Shown one piece after another: positions 50,980 to 59,384 of a stretch of DNA of 64,000 bases. The notes beneath the pieces were generated by a model that did no database searches, was not told where the DNA came from, and saw nothing but the letters and a program-made list of their open reading frames with translations. Every line of letters starts with the position of its first letter. The first letter of the stretch is position 1. The DNA is taken from NCBI RefSeq assembly GCF_030411995.1, contig NZ_JASNRC010000018.1:1-64000 (forward strand). Reading direction: 5' to 3'. The stretch is from Massilia sp. YIM B02769 (lineage in GTDB: Bacteria; Pseudomonadota; Gammaproteobacteria; Burkholderiales; Burkholderiaceae_D). A program made the position numbers and the translations under genes.

Positions 50980-51897
50980 ATGCATATAAGCGAAGTGTGT
51001 TCAATTGTCGAGGCCATCCTGTTCTTGAGCGCGTTGACTAAGCGTACCTGGACCGAGGACGAATTCGTCCGTGCGGTCATCCGTCTTCGTCTTCCGGTCT
51101 ATGCCGCGGCGCCTTACGACGCGTCGATCGTATCCAAGCGATACGTTAACGATCGCTTGGTTGTTACGGACGAGCCTTCGCTGAGTGCTCAATACGTTAC
51201 GCTGTTGCAAGCCGAGATCGAGGAGCTTGCCTATAGCTCTGGGCCTCAGATTGTCACGGATCGACCAGCTTGGCGCTGGGGGGATAAACCGTACCAGTCT
51301 TGGGATAGGATCGCCGCGTTTCGCCAAGGCAACCATCGTGTGCTCGGCTATTGGGAAACCGAGCAGGGGGAATGGATGGGGGAGTCGAACGAGTATTTTT
51401 TCTCCAAGCCAGTGCAGGTCACCGCGCAGTCGAAATTCTTCGTGCCACGTCACACTATTGCCGAATTGATAAAGGATGAAGAATTACGTTGTGCTCAGGT
51501 AACGGGGGCTGGTACCAGCGAACCTGCACAGCCCCCTCCGCTGATCGAGGCGCCGGCTTTAGCAGAACACAGCGCCAGTAGTAGCCGGGTGAATAAAGCG
51601 GTCCCCTTGGGCATCACGAAAAGTCAGGTGCTGACAGCATTCTCCGGCCTGACCAGCATCGACCTCGCGAAGGCGCTTGCTAACGGTAAGGGGCTGTACA
51701 GCAAGGACCAAGCGAAGGTCGTGAGCGGCACTCCCGGGAGCCGCCATGCCGCGCTGTGGGACCCTGCCATTCTCGCCGCAGGGTTCTATGAAAATTATCG
51801 CATCCCCAGATCAAAACTGAACAAGGTGTTCATGGAGCACCAGTTTTTGGCGCCGTGGCGTGAAAAGTGGAACGAACTGGCGGAAGATCTGCCATGA
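50980..51897 (+). CDS. Unknown protein downstream of the P4-type integrase
   Basis: A 305-residue protein of no recognised family. The N-terminal half is mixed alpha/beta. After a Pro/Ala-rich linker (about 175-205) comes a conserved-looking C-terminal block (L-A-K-A-L-A-N-G-K-G-L, then H-A-A-L-W-D-P-A). The start at 50980 is chosen because GAGG lies 7 bases upstream; a frame start at 50926 lacks a ribosome-binding site. By position it is a core gene of element B, but no function is assigned. Confidence 0.7.
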   Translation: MHISEVCSIVEAILFLSALTKRTWTEDEFVRAVIRLRLPVYAAAPYDASIVSKRYVNDRLVVTDEPSLSAQYVTLLQAEIEELAYSSGPQIVTDRPAWRWGDKPYQSWDRIAAFRQGNHRVLGYWETEQGEWMGESNEYFFSKPVQVTAQSKFFVPRHTIAELIKDEELRCAQVTGAGTSEPAQPPPLIEAPALAEHSASSSRVNKAVPLGITKSQVLTAFSGLTSIDLAKALANGKGLYSKDQAKVVSGTPGSRHAALWDPAILAAGFYENYRIPRSKLNKVFMEHQFLAPWREKWNELAEDLP

Positions 51898-51937
51898 AGC
51901 CCTAGCTCTTTGGCTAAGGCGACGCTGACCTGAATAC

Positions 51938-52001
51938 GGCAGGTAGATAGCCAAAAATGGCTGAACCTGCCATAGCAACCTGCCACACACCTGCCATACA
52001 C
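51938..52001. repeat. Iteron-like ACCTGCCA direct repeats
   Basis: ACCTGCCA occurs at 51965-51972, 51978-51985 and 51989-51996, with starts 13 and 11 bases apart. An inverted GGCAGGT lies just upstream near 51941. They precede the AlpA-like regulator and primase genes, so they may bind a replication or regulatory protein. A 15-nt palindrome, GGGAATGCCATTCCC, follows at 52031-52045. Confidence 0.5.
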
Positions 52002-52113
52002 TTGGCCTGCAAGCCGCATGAAACCGTCAAGGGAATGCCATTCCCCTAAGCAAAAAAACAGTGGCAATTGAATCTGAGTACTCCTAAACACGCATCAACA
52101 TAAGGAGATTCAG

Positions 52114-52383
52114 ATGCACACGCCACATACGGCAACCCACCCCAAGCCCGTGGCGCTCAGCGAGCGCCCGGACATCACGAGCAAGCAATATCCCGCACTC
52201 GATGCCCAAGTGCGCATCGCTGTGTCCACGGCGGAGGCTGCTTTCCATCTCGGCCGTAAGCCGCAGACCCTGCGCAAGTGGGCATGCTTCGAGGACGGCC
52301 CGCTCCGCCCGGTCCGCATCAATGGCCGCCTCGCGTGGCCGGTGGCACAGATCAAGCAACTGCTGAATACGGGGGACGCATGA
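52114..52383 (+). CDS. AlpA-like helix-turn-helix regulator
   Basis: An 89-residue protein with a MerR/AlpA-like winged helix (about 36-85: S-T-A-E-A-A-F-H-L-G-R-K-P-Q-T-L-R-K-W then P-V-R-I-N-G-R-L-A-W). AlpA-type proteins regulate integrase or excision genes in P4-like elements. The start follows AAGGAGATTCAG. Its stop overlaps the start of the next gene (ATGA at 52380-52383). Confidence 0.78.
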   Translation: MHTPHTATHPKPVALSERPDITSKQYPALDAQVRIAVSTAEAAFHLGRKPQTLRKWACFEDGPLRPVRINGRLAWPVAQIKQLLNTGDA

Positions 52384-52841
52384 TCACCTCCCTCCTGGTC
52401 CAGGACGATACCTGCGCACCCATCACGCTGTGCAAAGCTAACCCACACTTCCCATCAAAGCACGCTGCAGCATGCTATGCAGCCCAAGCTGCATTTCTCC
52501 GCACGGTCTTCGGCTACCAGCCGACCAAGGGTCTGATTGCAGGCTACGTGAGCAGCGTCGCGATGGAAGGCAGCATCGTGGCCGTTGAGGTCGCCTTCCG
52601 TGAATACGGTTACGCCACGGGCATGTTCGAGGTGCCCGTCCACGCGATCAAGTTCGACGGCCAGAGCGTGTCGACGACTAGTGACGCCGCAACGTGGATC
52701 GGCCAGAGCGTGGTGTTGAAGGTTATCAACCGCTATAAGCTCGACGGTATCTTCCTGTCGAATGTTGCTGCTATCAGCATCGACGGCGGCGACAAGTGGG
52801 TGGAGCCGCCGCGCGAGTCGCTCGCAAAGCTGGAGGCTTAA
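52380..52841 (+). CDS. Unknown protein coupled to the AlpA-like regulator
   Basis: A 153-residue soluble protein with no recognised family, rich in beta-type segments (G-S-I-V-A-V-E-V-A-F-R-E-Y-G-Y, then V-V-L-K-V-I-N-R-Y-K-L-D-G-I-F-L). It overlaps the regulator gene by four bases and ends 5 bases before the primase-helicase start, so it is clearly part of that replication operon. Confidence 0.7.
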   Translation: MITSLLVQDDTCAPITLCKANPHFPSKHAAACYAAQAAFLRTVFGYQPTKGLIAGYVSSVAMEGSIVAVEVAFREYGYATGMFEVPVHAIKFDGQSVSTTSDAATWIGQSVVLKVINRYKLDGIFLSNVAAISIDGGDKWVEPPRESLAKLEA

Positions 52842-52846
52842 TCACG

Positions 52847-55615
52847 ATGTGGACCACTGAATCCCCCAGCGCCCTGGTCAAGACTACGCCCACGGAAGTC
52901 GTCGACGGTGCCGCGCCGGCGACGGCGACCGCGGGAGTGGAAGCGACGTCTGATATGGCGCCCGCTACCACGGCCGTCGAACACCGTGCAGCAGTAACGA
53001 TCCTGACCAATGACAATGGCAACCTGACGAAAACCTTCTTCCTGGATGAGGGTGGCACCGTACAAAAGCAGGCTGCAGCAAAGTTGGTCTACGGCCGCTA
53101 CCAAGTGCGCCACGCTCCCGACCTCGATGCACTGAACACCATCCTCGACTCCTTGGCGCCCACCCAAGCTGTGACCTACGGCCGCCCCGTGACCGCGGAA
53201 GGCGTGGTGGTGGCTCAAAGCGTGAAAGGCCCCGCTGCGGGCGCTATCACCCGCACCCGAGAGAACTTCCAGTTCGGTGACGATGCCGGCGTCCTGATGC
53301 TGGATTATGACCCGCCCAAAGATCGGGTTGCATTCTCCCCGTCGGAGCTGCTGCAGACTGTCCGTGGCTGCTATGGGGTTCTCGATAAGGTGGCCATGCT
53401 GTGGCGGGCAAGCGCGTCTTCCGGTGTCAACGGCCGGGGCATTACTGGCCAGCGCATCTACCTCATCGTCAGCAAGGCAAGCGCAATCCCGCGCATCGGT
53501 AAGGTGATCTTCGATCGCCTGTGGCTGGCCGGCTTCGGCTACTACGCACTCAGCAAGTCCGGCCAGTTGCTCGAACGCGCGCCGATTGATCTGTCGGTGT
53601 GGAAACCGGAAGGCCTCGACTTCGCCGCCAATCCGGTGCTGAACAACGGTATTGCGCGCGCTTCCTACGAGAGCGAGATCACGGGTGGCGGCCTGTTGGA
53701 TGCGACTCAGGTGCAGGAGCTGACGGCGGACGAGATCGTCGAGTTGAAGGCGATCAAATCGGCAGCTCGCGCGGCTATGACTCCCCACGTTCAGACGGCA
53801 AAAGAGGAATACATCAAGGAGGTTGCTCCAATGATGGCCGAGCAGCTGAAGCGCCTGAACGTCGATGCCGATTCGGCGGCAATCAGCGTGATGCTCGACC
53901 GTGCTACGGCGCAGCGCACCTTGATGGGCGACTTCCCATTGCTCACCGCTGAGCGCAAATGGGTCACCGTAGGCGCCGTATTGGACAACCCGGACAAATG
54001 GCACGGCACGCGATTCGCGGACCCACTGGAACCGGAGGTTGACGGCCGTGTTGCATGGGTCAACCTGCGCAGCGGCGGGAAACCGTACCTGTACTCGCAC
54101 CTGCACCACGGTACCAAATACCGTCTGGACCGCGCACCGGCATTGATTGAAGTGACCGCAGGCGAATTGCCGCGCATGGTGGATTCCATGGCCCAGCTGC
54201 TGAAGAAATCGGGCCAGATGTACGAGCGCGCAGGTGTCATGGTTTATGTGAACGACGATGGCAAAATTGTCCAGGCCATCGCTACGTGGATGAAGGTCTT
54301 TGTGCATCGCCACTGCCGATTCGAGCAATTCAATGAACGAAAGAAGGAGATGGTTGTCGCTGAGTGCCCGCAGGGTGTCATCAACGGCCTCCTGGCTAAT
54401 GCCGCGCAAACTCGCATGCCGCGCCTGATTGCTGTCCGCGATGTCCCGACCATGGAGGCGAGCGGTCGCGTCATTGCAACGCCTGGTTACGATGAGCAGT
54501 CGGGTATCCTGCTCATCAGCGAACAATTTTCCAAATGGCCGGCAATCCGTAAGGCACCTTCGGCCAGCGACCTGAAGACGGCCCTGCAAATCCTGTGGAA
54601 GCCGTTCCAGCAGTTCCCGTACGTATCGGCTGCAGATAAATCCGTCGTTCTGGCAGCGGTGCTGACTGCAGCGGTCCGTTGCTGCCTGCGAACCGCTCCT
54701 GGTTTCGGTTTCAGCGCCACGGCACCGGGCACCGGAAAAACGTTGCTGGCGCAATGCATCGGCGCGCTGTATGACGGCAACGCGCCAGCAGTGAGCGCAC
54801 CGATCACGCATGAAGAAGAATGGTCCAAGAGCTTGTTCAGCTCCGCCTTGGCAGGCGCTGGGACCCTGCTGTTTGACAATGCCGAGCACGCAATCGAATC
54901 GGCCAGCCTGTGCGCTGTCACCACGGCGCCTGCTATCAAAGGGCGAGTTCTCGGTGAGTCGCGCGAAGCTGAGGCTGAACACCGCTTGCTGGTTCTGGCG
55001 ACCGGGAATGGCCTGCAACTGGTTGGTGACTTGAATCGCCGATTCTTCACTTGCCGGCTAGATGCACAGGTCGATTCGTCCAAGGTGGCTGGCCGCCAGT
55101 TCGATCTGGAACCACTCGGCTACTGCCTCCAGAACCGGCTGGCGATGATCACCGCGGCACTGACGCTGATCCAGGGGTACGTCAATGCAGGATTCCCTGC
55201 TGTTTGCGACGGGCTGGCGTCGATGGATGACTGGAATAAGCTGGTCCGCTCCACCATCGTATGGCTGGCCCAACAGGGTGTCACTGAAGGCTTCGTCGAT
55301 CCTAAGGTTGCCTTGCTGCGTGACAGCGCGAACGACCCGGAAGCTGCGGCGTTGGCAGGCGTGCTCGAAATGGTGAAGGCCACGTTCGGCCCCAACGGAA
55401 AGTTCACTGTCGCCGAGCTGATCAAACGCTCGGCAGGAACCGAGGGCTGGGCCGAGCTGCTGAAGGATATCGCTGGCGACCAACGGGGTGTCGATGCGCG
55501 CCGTCTCGGTCAGTGGCTGCTGAAGCGTGAAGGGCGAATCAGCAACCGCTTGAGCATCAAGCGCGCAGGCCTCAACCGCACCAAGACGGTGCTGTGGGGT
55601 ATCAGCGAGGTCTAG
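52847..55615 (+). CDS. Primase-helicase replication protein (AEP-like plus AAA+/SF3-like)
   Basis: A 922-residue protein. Residues about 60-330 resemble an archaeo-eukaryotic-type primase: acidic metal motif V-L-M-L-D-Y-D-P-P (about 149-157) and S-S-G-V-N-G-R-G-I-T-G-Q-R-I-Y (about 188-202). The C-terminal half is an ATPase with Walker A A-P-G-T-G-K-T-L-L (about 626-634) and a Walker B-like G-T-L-L-F-D-N-A-E (about 671-679). Such fusions start and unwind replication in plasmids and phage satellites; P4 alpha has the same logic with a different primase. Opposed iteron arrays lie right after the gene. The exact helicase family needs a profile search. Confidence 0.8.
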   Translation: MWTTESPSALVKTTPTEVVDGAAPATATAGVEATSDMAPATTAVEHRAAVTILTNDNGNLTKTFFLDEGGTVQKQAAAKLVYGRYQVRHAPDLDALNTILDSLAPTQAVTYGRPVTAEGVVVAQSVKGPAAGAITRTRENFQFGDDAGVLMLDYDPPKDRVAFSPSELLQTVRGCYGVLDKVAMLWRASASSGVNGRGITGQRIYLIVSKASAIPRIGKVIFDRLWLAGFGYYALSKSGQLLERAPIDLSVWKPEGLDFAANPVLNNGIARASYESEITGGGLLDATQVQELTADEIVELKAIKSAARAAMTPHVQTAKEEYIKEVAPMMAEQLKRLNVDADSAAISVMLDRATAQRTLMGDFPLLTAERKWVTVGAVLDNPDKWHGTRFADPLEPEVDGRVAWVNLRSGGKPYLYSHLHHGTKYRLDRAPALIEVTAGELPRMVDSMAQLLKKSGQMYERAGVMVYVNDDGKIVQAIATWMKVFVHRHCRFEQFNERKKEMVVAECPQGVINGLLANAAQTRMPRLIAVRDVPTMEASGRVIATPGYDEQSGILLISEQFSKWPAIRKAPSASDLKTALQILWKPFQQFPYVSAADKSVVLAAVLTAAVRCCLRTAPGFGFSATAPGTGKTLLAQCIGALYDGNAPAVSAPITHEEEWSKSLFSSALAGAGTLLFDNAEHAIESASLCAVTTAPAIKGRVLGESREAEAEHRLLVLATGNGLQLVGDLNRRFFTCRLDAQVDSSKVAGRQFDLEPLGYCLQNRLAMITAALTLIQGYVNAGFPAVCDGLASMDDWNKLVRSTIVWLAQQGVTEGFVDPKVALLRDSANDPEAAALAGVLEMVKATFGPNGKFTVAELIKRSAGTEGWAELLKDIAGDQRGVDARRLGQWLLKREGRISNRLSIKRAGLNRTKTVLWGISEV

Positions 55616-55626
55616 TAAGCGATCGC

Positions 55627-55740
55627 GCAGGGTATGCAGGGATCTGCAGGGATGTTTTTACTCTAAGTCAGTTTGAGTTTCAGAACATGCTGTTAGCAGA
55701 AGGACGTGGGGTTTTACCCCTGCAATCCCTGCACCCCTGC
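55627..55740. repeat. Opposed triplets GCAGGG x3 / CCCTGC x3, candidate replication origin
   Basis: GCAGGG lies at 55627-55632, 55636-55641 and 55646-55651. Its complement CCCTGC lies at 55718-55723, 55727-55732 and 55735-55740. The copies are 8-10 bases apart and the two arrays face each other across a 66-base AT-richer core. The position, directly after the primase-helicase gene, fits an origin with iterons. No coding frame in this 199-base gap is convincing. Confidence 0.6.
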
Positions 55741-55814
55741 GCACTTGCAAAAAGCCGCTCGAATAAATCTCCTACCTCGACAATGAAAGCAATCTACATA
55801 AAAGGTTGACGACA

Positions 55815-56204
55815 ATGAAAATTAAGAAGCTCGCGGTCCACAACACCGCTCTCTTGAAGTCCCACCGCCGCTGGCCGCTCAAAGCGGATTACCTGGACGT
55901 TCCTCGCGAAATGATCGTGCAGCTGATCGAGAAGTTCATTGCTGTGTATGGCACGGGCCCTTTGCTCGAACGCGGAAATTTCCGGCAGCTCTCGTGGATC
56001 AGCCCAGCGGGCTTCGACGCGCTGGACTTGCACCAGGCGCTGGAGGTAATTATCGATACCGTCAACGTGCGCTGCGATGATGACGACGACGCGCAGGGGA
56101 TCAAAGCCCAGCTGGAACAACATCTGGGCCCACTCAACGGCTACATCGCTGTGCGCCTGCGCGGTTGGCCCTTCGTGATCCAGCCGCAAGCAGCTGCACG
56201 ATAA
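55815..56204 (+). CDS. Unknown small protein of element B
   Basis: A 129-residue protein with helical segments and an acidic run (R-C-D-D-D-D-D-A, about 90-97). No family was recognised. It follows the putative origin and precedes a terminator hairpin. ATG 55815 is preferred over the upstream TTG at 55806. Confidence 0.6.
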   Translation: MKIKKLAVHNTALLKSHRRWPLKADYLDVPREMIVQLIEKFIAVYGTGPLLERGNFRQLSWISPAGFDALDLHQALEVIIDTVNVRCDDDDDAQGIKAQLEQHLGPLNGYIAVRLRGWPFVIQPQAAAR

Positions 56205-56225
56205 CAGCGATCGAACATTTCACAC

Positions 56226-56263
56226 GCGAACCCGGCATGCACGTGCCTGGTTCGCTTTTGTTT
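56226..56263 (+). terminator. Terminator in element B
   Basis: GCGAACC...GGTTCGC forms the outer stem with an inner GGCA...TGCC pairing, followed by TTTTGTTTT. It closes the replication-region transcript just before the next gene. Confidence 0.75.
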
Positions 56264-56275
56264 TAGGTAGACCGA

Positions 56276-56854
56276 GTGAAAAAAGCAAAGGCTCCCCGGG
56301 TTCCTGTCCTTGAAAATGCGTTTGAAGTGAACCTGCCAAAACTAATACGGGCAGCGAAGGCTACGGACGATGCGCGGGTCGTTCTCACTGATGGAGCTGT
56401 GCGGACAGTGGTGATACTGACCCAGAGCCGCCTAGCGGTCTCCCTGGGCGGCCGCTCGTGGGTTGTGGACATCGTAGCAGTCCAGTGCTTAAAAGGACGG
56501 TTGCGCCCCCTCCTGAAGTGCCCTCGCGCGCACGAGGGAAATTTTCAATCCTTGTACTACCGCAGCGGCGAGTTGGCGTGCCGACACTGCCACGCGCTAC
56601 GATACCGGACTAATCTTGCGGCGACGGCAGTCGAACGAGCGCGGATTGCCCGAGTTAGGCTGTTGTTGTCACTGGGTATCGAGCCAAGCCGCCTCGATAT
56701 GACGCGCCACCCATACAAATGGCGCAAGCGACACGTGCGCATAATTGCCAAGGTAGAGCGCCTCGCTAGAATCCACCACGAAGACCTTCGTTTGTGGCTT
56801 GACCGTAAATCAAAGCAGGGGAAGAAATTTCAATCTGAAGCTTCACGGCGGTAA
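56276..56854 (+). CDS. Unknown basic protein with a zinc-ribbon-like cysteine set
   Basis: A 192-residue, strongly basic protein starting at GTG. Residues about 82-103 contain C-P-R-A-H and, after 20 residues, C-R-H-C-H, a possible zinc-binding site. A hydrophobic beta-rich N-terminal part precedes it and an Arg/Lys-rich helical C-terminus follows. This suggests nucleic-acid binding. No family was recognised. It is the last rightward gene before the leftward cargo pair. Confidence 0.6.
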   Translation: MKKAKAPRVPVLENAFEVNLPKLIRAAKATDDARVVLTDGAVRTVVILTQSRLAVSLGGRSWVVDIVAVQCLKGRLRPLLKCPRAHEGNFQSLYYRSGELACRHCHALRYRTNLAATAVERARIARVRLLLSLGIEPSRLDMTRHPYKWRKRHVRIIAKVERLARIHHEDLRLWLDRKSKQGKKFQSEASRR

Positions 56855-56959
56855 TCGAAAATACGAGCGAATATTCTACTTAACAAGCATCTACTGATCT
56901 CCCGCTCGAGGCGCTTTAGCTTTACTTCATCGAGTCGGTGCATGCTCATTCATTGTAAT

Positions 56960-58114
56960 TTAGCTAACGTCCTTAATTTTTTTCATTTTCTTCAGAAGTA
57001 ATCGTCGGTCTTCCCGCCCTGTTGCTGCGACGATTTCAACGTACTCTTCACAAATAAATTCATAAAGAGCATCACCAATAACCGCCCCATTCAGGCTAAC
57101 TTTGGAACCATCCGCTATTTCGCCCGAATAGACTTCGTTGTCCTCCTCGCTTATGAGCTTCCAAGTGCCTGCAGTCTGAGCCGCTAAATCCAGTCGACCT
57201 CGGATTATAACTTCCTGCACACTGAGATCCGATCGTTGCTTGCAAACCTCCACGAGTTTTCGGATTTCCGCTAGGCTAAGCCGAGATTTGCTTGCGGAGC
57301 CCATCGAAGGGTTCGCCCATTCCACTCGTATCGCCGCTTCATGTTCAGACAAAAAGTTTAGAAGTTTAATTAAGGACGAGGCAGTATGACCACGAACAGA
57401 TTGCAGGTATTCAAGGGCCGCCCCCGAGTCGGTGGATAGGGCTAAAAATCTATTTATTTGTTCCATTGCTGCAGTGAATGCAGGATGTTCGCCGTGCATG
57501 TCACTTGGGTGTGAACTGCAGAATTTAACAGTAAATGACCCCTTGGCAAAACCAAATACATCAGCGGCGAACGAGTCATCACCTTTTTTCAACGGCTTTT
57601 TGGCGACACGAGCCGCAGCTCGGGAAAAATTGCGGACCATTGCTTGGAAGATAAATAAGAACTCGCCCAGTGTATTTGTATGTATGCGGGCCTGCTTTAC
57701 TGCCTCAGGCACTTCAAGTGAAACGAAAGATACTGTTGTAGCCATCTCGGCGGCAGTTTCTGCAACCTCATCGAAACCCTCGAAAAACAGGTCCGGCTCT
57801 GGAAGGGACCGACTAGGAAACACGTCATAAGTCGACCGGGTCGCAATTAAACGCGTGGCATCACCACCGACAAAATGCGCGCTATAAAATTCGCGGATTT
57901 CCGGCGTTTCATAAATTGCTCGCAGATCGATCTTCCCGCACACTAACCCTTTGGCGCGTTCCGGAGAAATTGATGTGCATGCATATGTAGGCCCATCGTC
58001 CCCATCTTCAGCGCCTATCATGCAAACATATTGCCCACCTACCTCGTCCTTGCCTAAAAAAACTTGGGGTATGTCGTAGAAGAGAAGGACTAGTCCTTGT
58101 TTGATAGTTCTCAT
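56960..58114 (-). CDS. DUF6575-like protein, second gene of a two-gene cargo cassette
   Basis: A 384-residue protein of unknown function. The N-terminal domain (about 1-75: F-Y-D-I-P-Q-V-F-L-G-K-D then G-K-I-D-L-R) resembles what I recall as DUF6575. The middle is helical, and the C-terminal half has a beta-rich block (about 300-370). No signal peptide or membrane helix is seen. ATG 58114 overlaps the stop of the upstream gene (ATGA). A longer frame from 58165 would only extend into that gene. AT content is clearly higher than in the neighbouring genes, which suggests recent acquisition. A defence or toxin-type role is an inference from context only. Confidence 0.72.
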   Translation of the reverse strand: MRTIKQGLVLLFYDIPQVFLGKDEVGGQYVCMIGAEDGDDGPTYACTSISPERAKGLVCGKIDLRAIYETPEIREFYSAHFVGGDATRLIATRSTYDVFPSRSLPEPDLFFEGFDEVAETAAEMATTVSFVSLEVPEAVKQARIHTNTLGEFLFIFQAMVRNFSRAAARVAKKPLKKGDDSFAADVFGFAKGSFTVKFCSSHPSDMHGEHPAFTAAMEQINRFLALSTDSGAALEYLQSVRGHTASSLIKLLNFLSEHEAAIRVEWANPSMGSASKSRLSLAEIRKLVEVCKQRSDLSVQEVIIRGRLDLAAQTAGTWKLISEEDNEVYSGEIADGSKVSLNGAVIGDALYEFICEEYVEIVAATGREDRRLLLKKMKKIKDVS

Positions 58115-58473
58115 GTGGTGGCCTGAACGTTTTGCAGAATTGGAAAGGCCTCCGACCGCCACCATGAATAATGGTCTGGTCCACCATTTTTTTCTACGAG
58201 GCCCGCCGTATGGTCAAGCTTTATCGCGGTGATCGTCTTGTGACGATGCCGTTCCATTTTCAAAAGTCTGGTCAGTCCGGTGGGGCTGTTGAATACCGAG
58301 ACCGCGCGTGCGTGACACTCGTCGGTGTTGTACTTGGTACCGGGATTTAATTTTCGATGTGACCAAAAATCCTCACACGTTGGAGAAGCCGATTCGGTCA
58401 GCCTATAAAATGTACTCGTTGGCGGGACCGCGCCAGGGGGCGGACACGTAGGAGGCAGTTGCTCGAACCACAT
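58111..58473 (-). CDS. Unknown small protein, first gene of the cargo cassette
   Basis: A 120-residue protein starting with W-F-E-Q-L-P-P-x-C-P-P. It continues with F-Y-R-L, C-E-D-F-W-S-H-R-K-L, C-H-A-R-A-V-S-V-F and a C-terminal H-Y-S-W-W block. The strong His/Cys/Trp pattern suggests a conserved fold, but no function is known. Its stop overlaps the start of the DUF6575-like gene, so the two are co-translated. Starts farther upstream (to 58611) are possible but would add a non-conserved leader; the ribosome-binding site at 58473 is weak. Confidence 0.62.
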   Translation of the reverse strand: MWFEQLPPTCPPPGAVPPTSTFYRLTESASPTCEDFWSHRKLNPGTKYNTDECHARAVSVFNSPTGLTRLLKMERHRHKTITAIKLDHTAGLVEKNGGPDHYSWWRSEAFPILQNVQATT

Positions 58474-58717
58474 AGAAGGACAGGAAGTTGATGTTTGACA
58501 GTCTGAACATAGTACCGGTTGTCTAAGTGCCAAGTAAAGCAAGATTACGGGTGGGAGACTGTAATATATTTTTTGAAAGCGCATCGTTATGCGTAATGAA
58601 TAGGAACGCATGCAAGATTATGTGTGTTCAGTTCGTTGCTTTCGAGTGCATCAAAAAGGCCGATTTCTAACACCCGTTTTTCGACCCTTTTGAGACTGTT
58701 GGAAAAATAGCCTTTTG

Positions 58718-58739
58718 ATATATCAACATGTTGATATAT
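58718..58739. promoter_or_regulatory. Perfect 22-bp palindrome upstream of the serine recombinase
   Basis: The half-site ATATATCAACA is followed immediately by its exact complement TGTTGATATAT. It lies 36 bases before the recombinase start, in an AT-rich 301-base gap (58474-58774) without genes. It is probably the recombinase's res/crossover site or an autoregulatory operator. Confidence 0.7.
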
Positions 58740-58774
58740 ATTGATGAGGTTTTTCAACATTCTATGAGGTAACG

Positions 58775-59344
58775 ATGGCAGTGTTCGGGTATGGACGAGT
58801 ATCTACAGCAGATCAGACAACAGACAATCAACGATTGGAGATCGAGCGCGCTGGGTACATGGTGGAGTATTGGTTTGGGGATACGGTAAGCGGCAAGGCC
58901 CATGCAGCCCAGCGAAAGCAGTTCGGCGCCATGCTCGGGAAGCTGAGGAAGAGCGACATTCTGGTGGTGTCCAAGCTGGATCGGCTTGGCCGAGATGCGC
59001 CGGACGTGCTTGCAACGATCAAGACGTTGGGTAGTCTCGGCGTTGAGGTCGTCGTGCTCCAGCTTGGGAAGCTCGACCTGACGTCACCGGCCGGCAAGCT
59101 CATGCTGGCCATGTTGGCTGCTGTGGCTGAAATGGAGCGTGACCTGATCGTAGAGCGCACCCAAGCGGGCCTGGCCCGTGCGAAGGCCGAAGGTAAGATC
59201 CTTGGAAGGCCAGCTAAAACGACGCCAGAACAGCGCGAAGCCATAGTGCAAGGGTACAGGGCCAAACAGAGTGTTAGCGCCCTGGCGAGGCTGCACGACG
59301 TTTCCAGGTCTACTGTACTGACGATTGTGAAAGCATCGGCCTGA
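58775..59344 (+). CDS. Serine recombinase/resolvase
   Basis: A 189-residue small serine recombinase of the resolvase-invertase group. The catalytic Ser10 lies in Y-G-R-V-S, D-R-L-G-R is near residue 69, and the long E-helix with M-E-R-D-L-I-V-E-R is near 118-128. The C-terminal helix-turn-helix covers about 155-185 (S-A-L-A-R-L-H-D-V-S-R-S-T-V). No transposase is adjacent, so it could be a transposon remnant or a resolvase that stabilises the integrated replicon. A GGCGGCC/GGCCGCC hairpin follows its stop. Confidence 0.9.
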   Translation: MAVFGYGRVSTADQTTDNQRLEIERAGYMVEYWFGDTVSGKAHAAQRKQFGAMLGKLRKSDILVVSKLDRLGRDAPDVLATIKTLGSLGVEVVVLQLGKLDLTSPAGKLMLAMLAAVAEMERDLIVERTQAGLARAKAEGKILGRPAKTTPEQREAIVQGYRAKQSVSALARLHDVSRSTVLTIVKASA

Positions 59345-59384
59345 TGCATTCTGGCGGCCTGCGAGGGCCGCCTTATCGGCCTGG

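Noticed and set aside
55594-55809. 71-codon frame after the primase-helicase gene
   Set aside because: It runs across the iteron arrays, lacks a ribosome-binding site and has no protein-like pattern.
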